Assembly: GCA_003245395.1 (NCBI GenBank)
Contig: QKDF01000124.1
Span: 1 to 5,811 of the forward strand
Source: Clostridia bacterium
GTDB lineage: Bacteria; Bacillota; Clostridia; Oscillospirales; Oscillospiraceae
Direction: 5' to 3'
DNA length: 5,811 nucleotides
Program-made: the position numbers and the translations under genes
The notes under the pieces: model-generated
What the model saw: only the letters and a program-made list of their open reading frames with translations
Databases searched by the model: none
What the model was told of the DNA's origin: nothing
Shown: piece after piece, positions 5,625-5,811 of the stretch
Layout: each line of letters opens with the position of its first letter
Numbering within the stretch: position 1 is the stretch's first letter

Positions 5625-5811
5625 TTCGACAAAAGATATCTGGAATGATGAAGAAGAGGAAGAGGAGCGCCCGCCCAGACACCATAGGGTGAGGAAGTTT
5701 TTCATCTTTTTCCTGACTCTGGTGGGCGTATTGGTGGTCGTGCTTGCCGCCGCCTGGCGGGATGGCACCGGCCTGGATGTGCTGCGCCGTTATTTTGCGT
5801 ACGGCAGCTCC
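5617..5811 (+). CDS. Membrane-anchored protein of unknown function, N-terminal 65 residues, cut by the window edge
   Basis: An open frame begins at the end of truA and stays open to the window edge. The visible residues show an acidic run (Asp11 to Glu17), a short basic stretch (RPPRHHRVRK, 18-27), one strongly hydrophobic segment (about 28-47, FFIFFLTLVGVLVVVLAAAW), then WRDGTGLDVLRRYFAYG. The basic residues before the hydrophobic stretch suggest an N-in, C-out single-pass anchor or uncleaved signal, with the rest of the protein outside the cell. The ATG at 5617 overlaps truA by 8 bases; in-frame ATGs at 5599 and 5605 are also possible, and the only nearby Shine-Dalgarno-like sequence (GAGG, 5601-5604) is 12 bases from 5617, so the start is uncertain. 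I do not recognise the family from this fragment. The architecture would fit the DUF5711-type secreted proteins of clostridia, but that is a guess. Confidence 0.72.
   Translation, partial: MTDSTKDIWNDEEEEEERPPRHHRVRKFFIFFLTLVGVLVVVLAAAWRDGTGLDVLRRYFAYGSS

Overview
The window looks like ordinary chromosome from a moderately GC-rich low-GC-lineage Firmicute, most likely a gut clostridial (Oscillospiraceae-like) bacterium. This is an inference from a T-box riboswitch, AGGAGG-type ribosome binding sites, sigma-A-type promoters, the EcfA1-EcfA2-EcfT-TruA gene order and GC-rich third codon positions. No mobile element, CRISPR array, tRNA or rRNA was seen, and every complete gene belongs to a recognisable family.

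Left part (1-1291, minus strand): the 5' 309 codons of an O-acetylhomoserine sulfhydrylase (metY type, PLP enzyme of methionine synthesis) run off the left edge. About 330 bases of untranslated leader precede it. The leader folds by eye into a complete T-box riboswitch: kinked lower Stem I, specifier loop with ATG, distal Stem I with AG motif, a Stem III hairpin, the T-box antiterminator with a TGGT bulge, and a perfect 17-bp competing terminator with a T run. A consensus promoter with 17-bp spacing lies just upstream. The specifier (Met) and the TGGT bulge (suited to an A discriminator base) both indicate sensing of uncharged tRNA-Met, matching the enzyme's role.

Middle and right (1369-5811, plus strand): a divergent promoter drives what appears to be a single tight operon. 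It holds a class I SAM-dependent methyltransferase of the RlmI-like family without a PUA domain, ecfA1, ecfA2 (TTG start), ecfT, truA, and a membrane-anchored protein of unknown function that runs off the right edge. Gaps are 22, 19, -7, 14 and about -8 bases, so translational coupling is likely. The EcfA1A2T genes encode the energising module of an energy-coupling factor vitamin/metal importer. No substrate-binding EcfS is next to them, which points to a group II (shared) module serving S components encoded elsewhere. TruA makes pseudouridine in the tRNA anticodon arm. The operon therefore combines RNA modification with shared micronutrient import.

The most notable element is the tRNA-Met T-box. 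I do not see a convincing undescribed system in this window.
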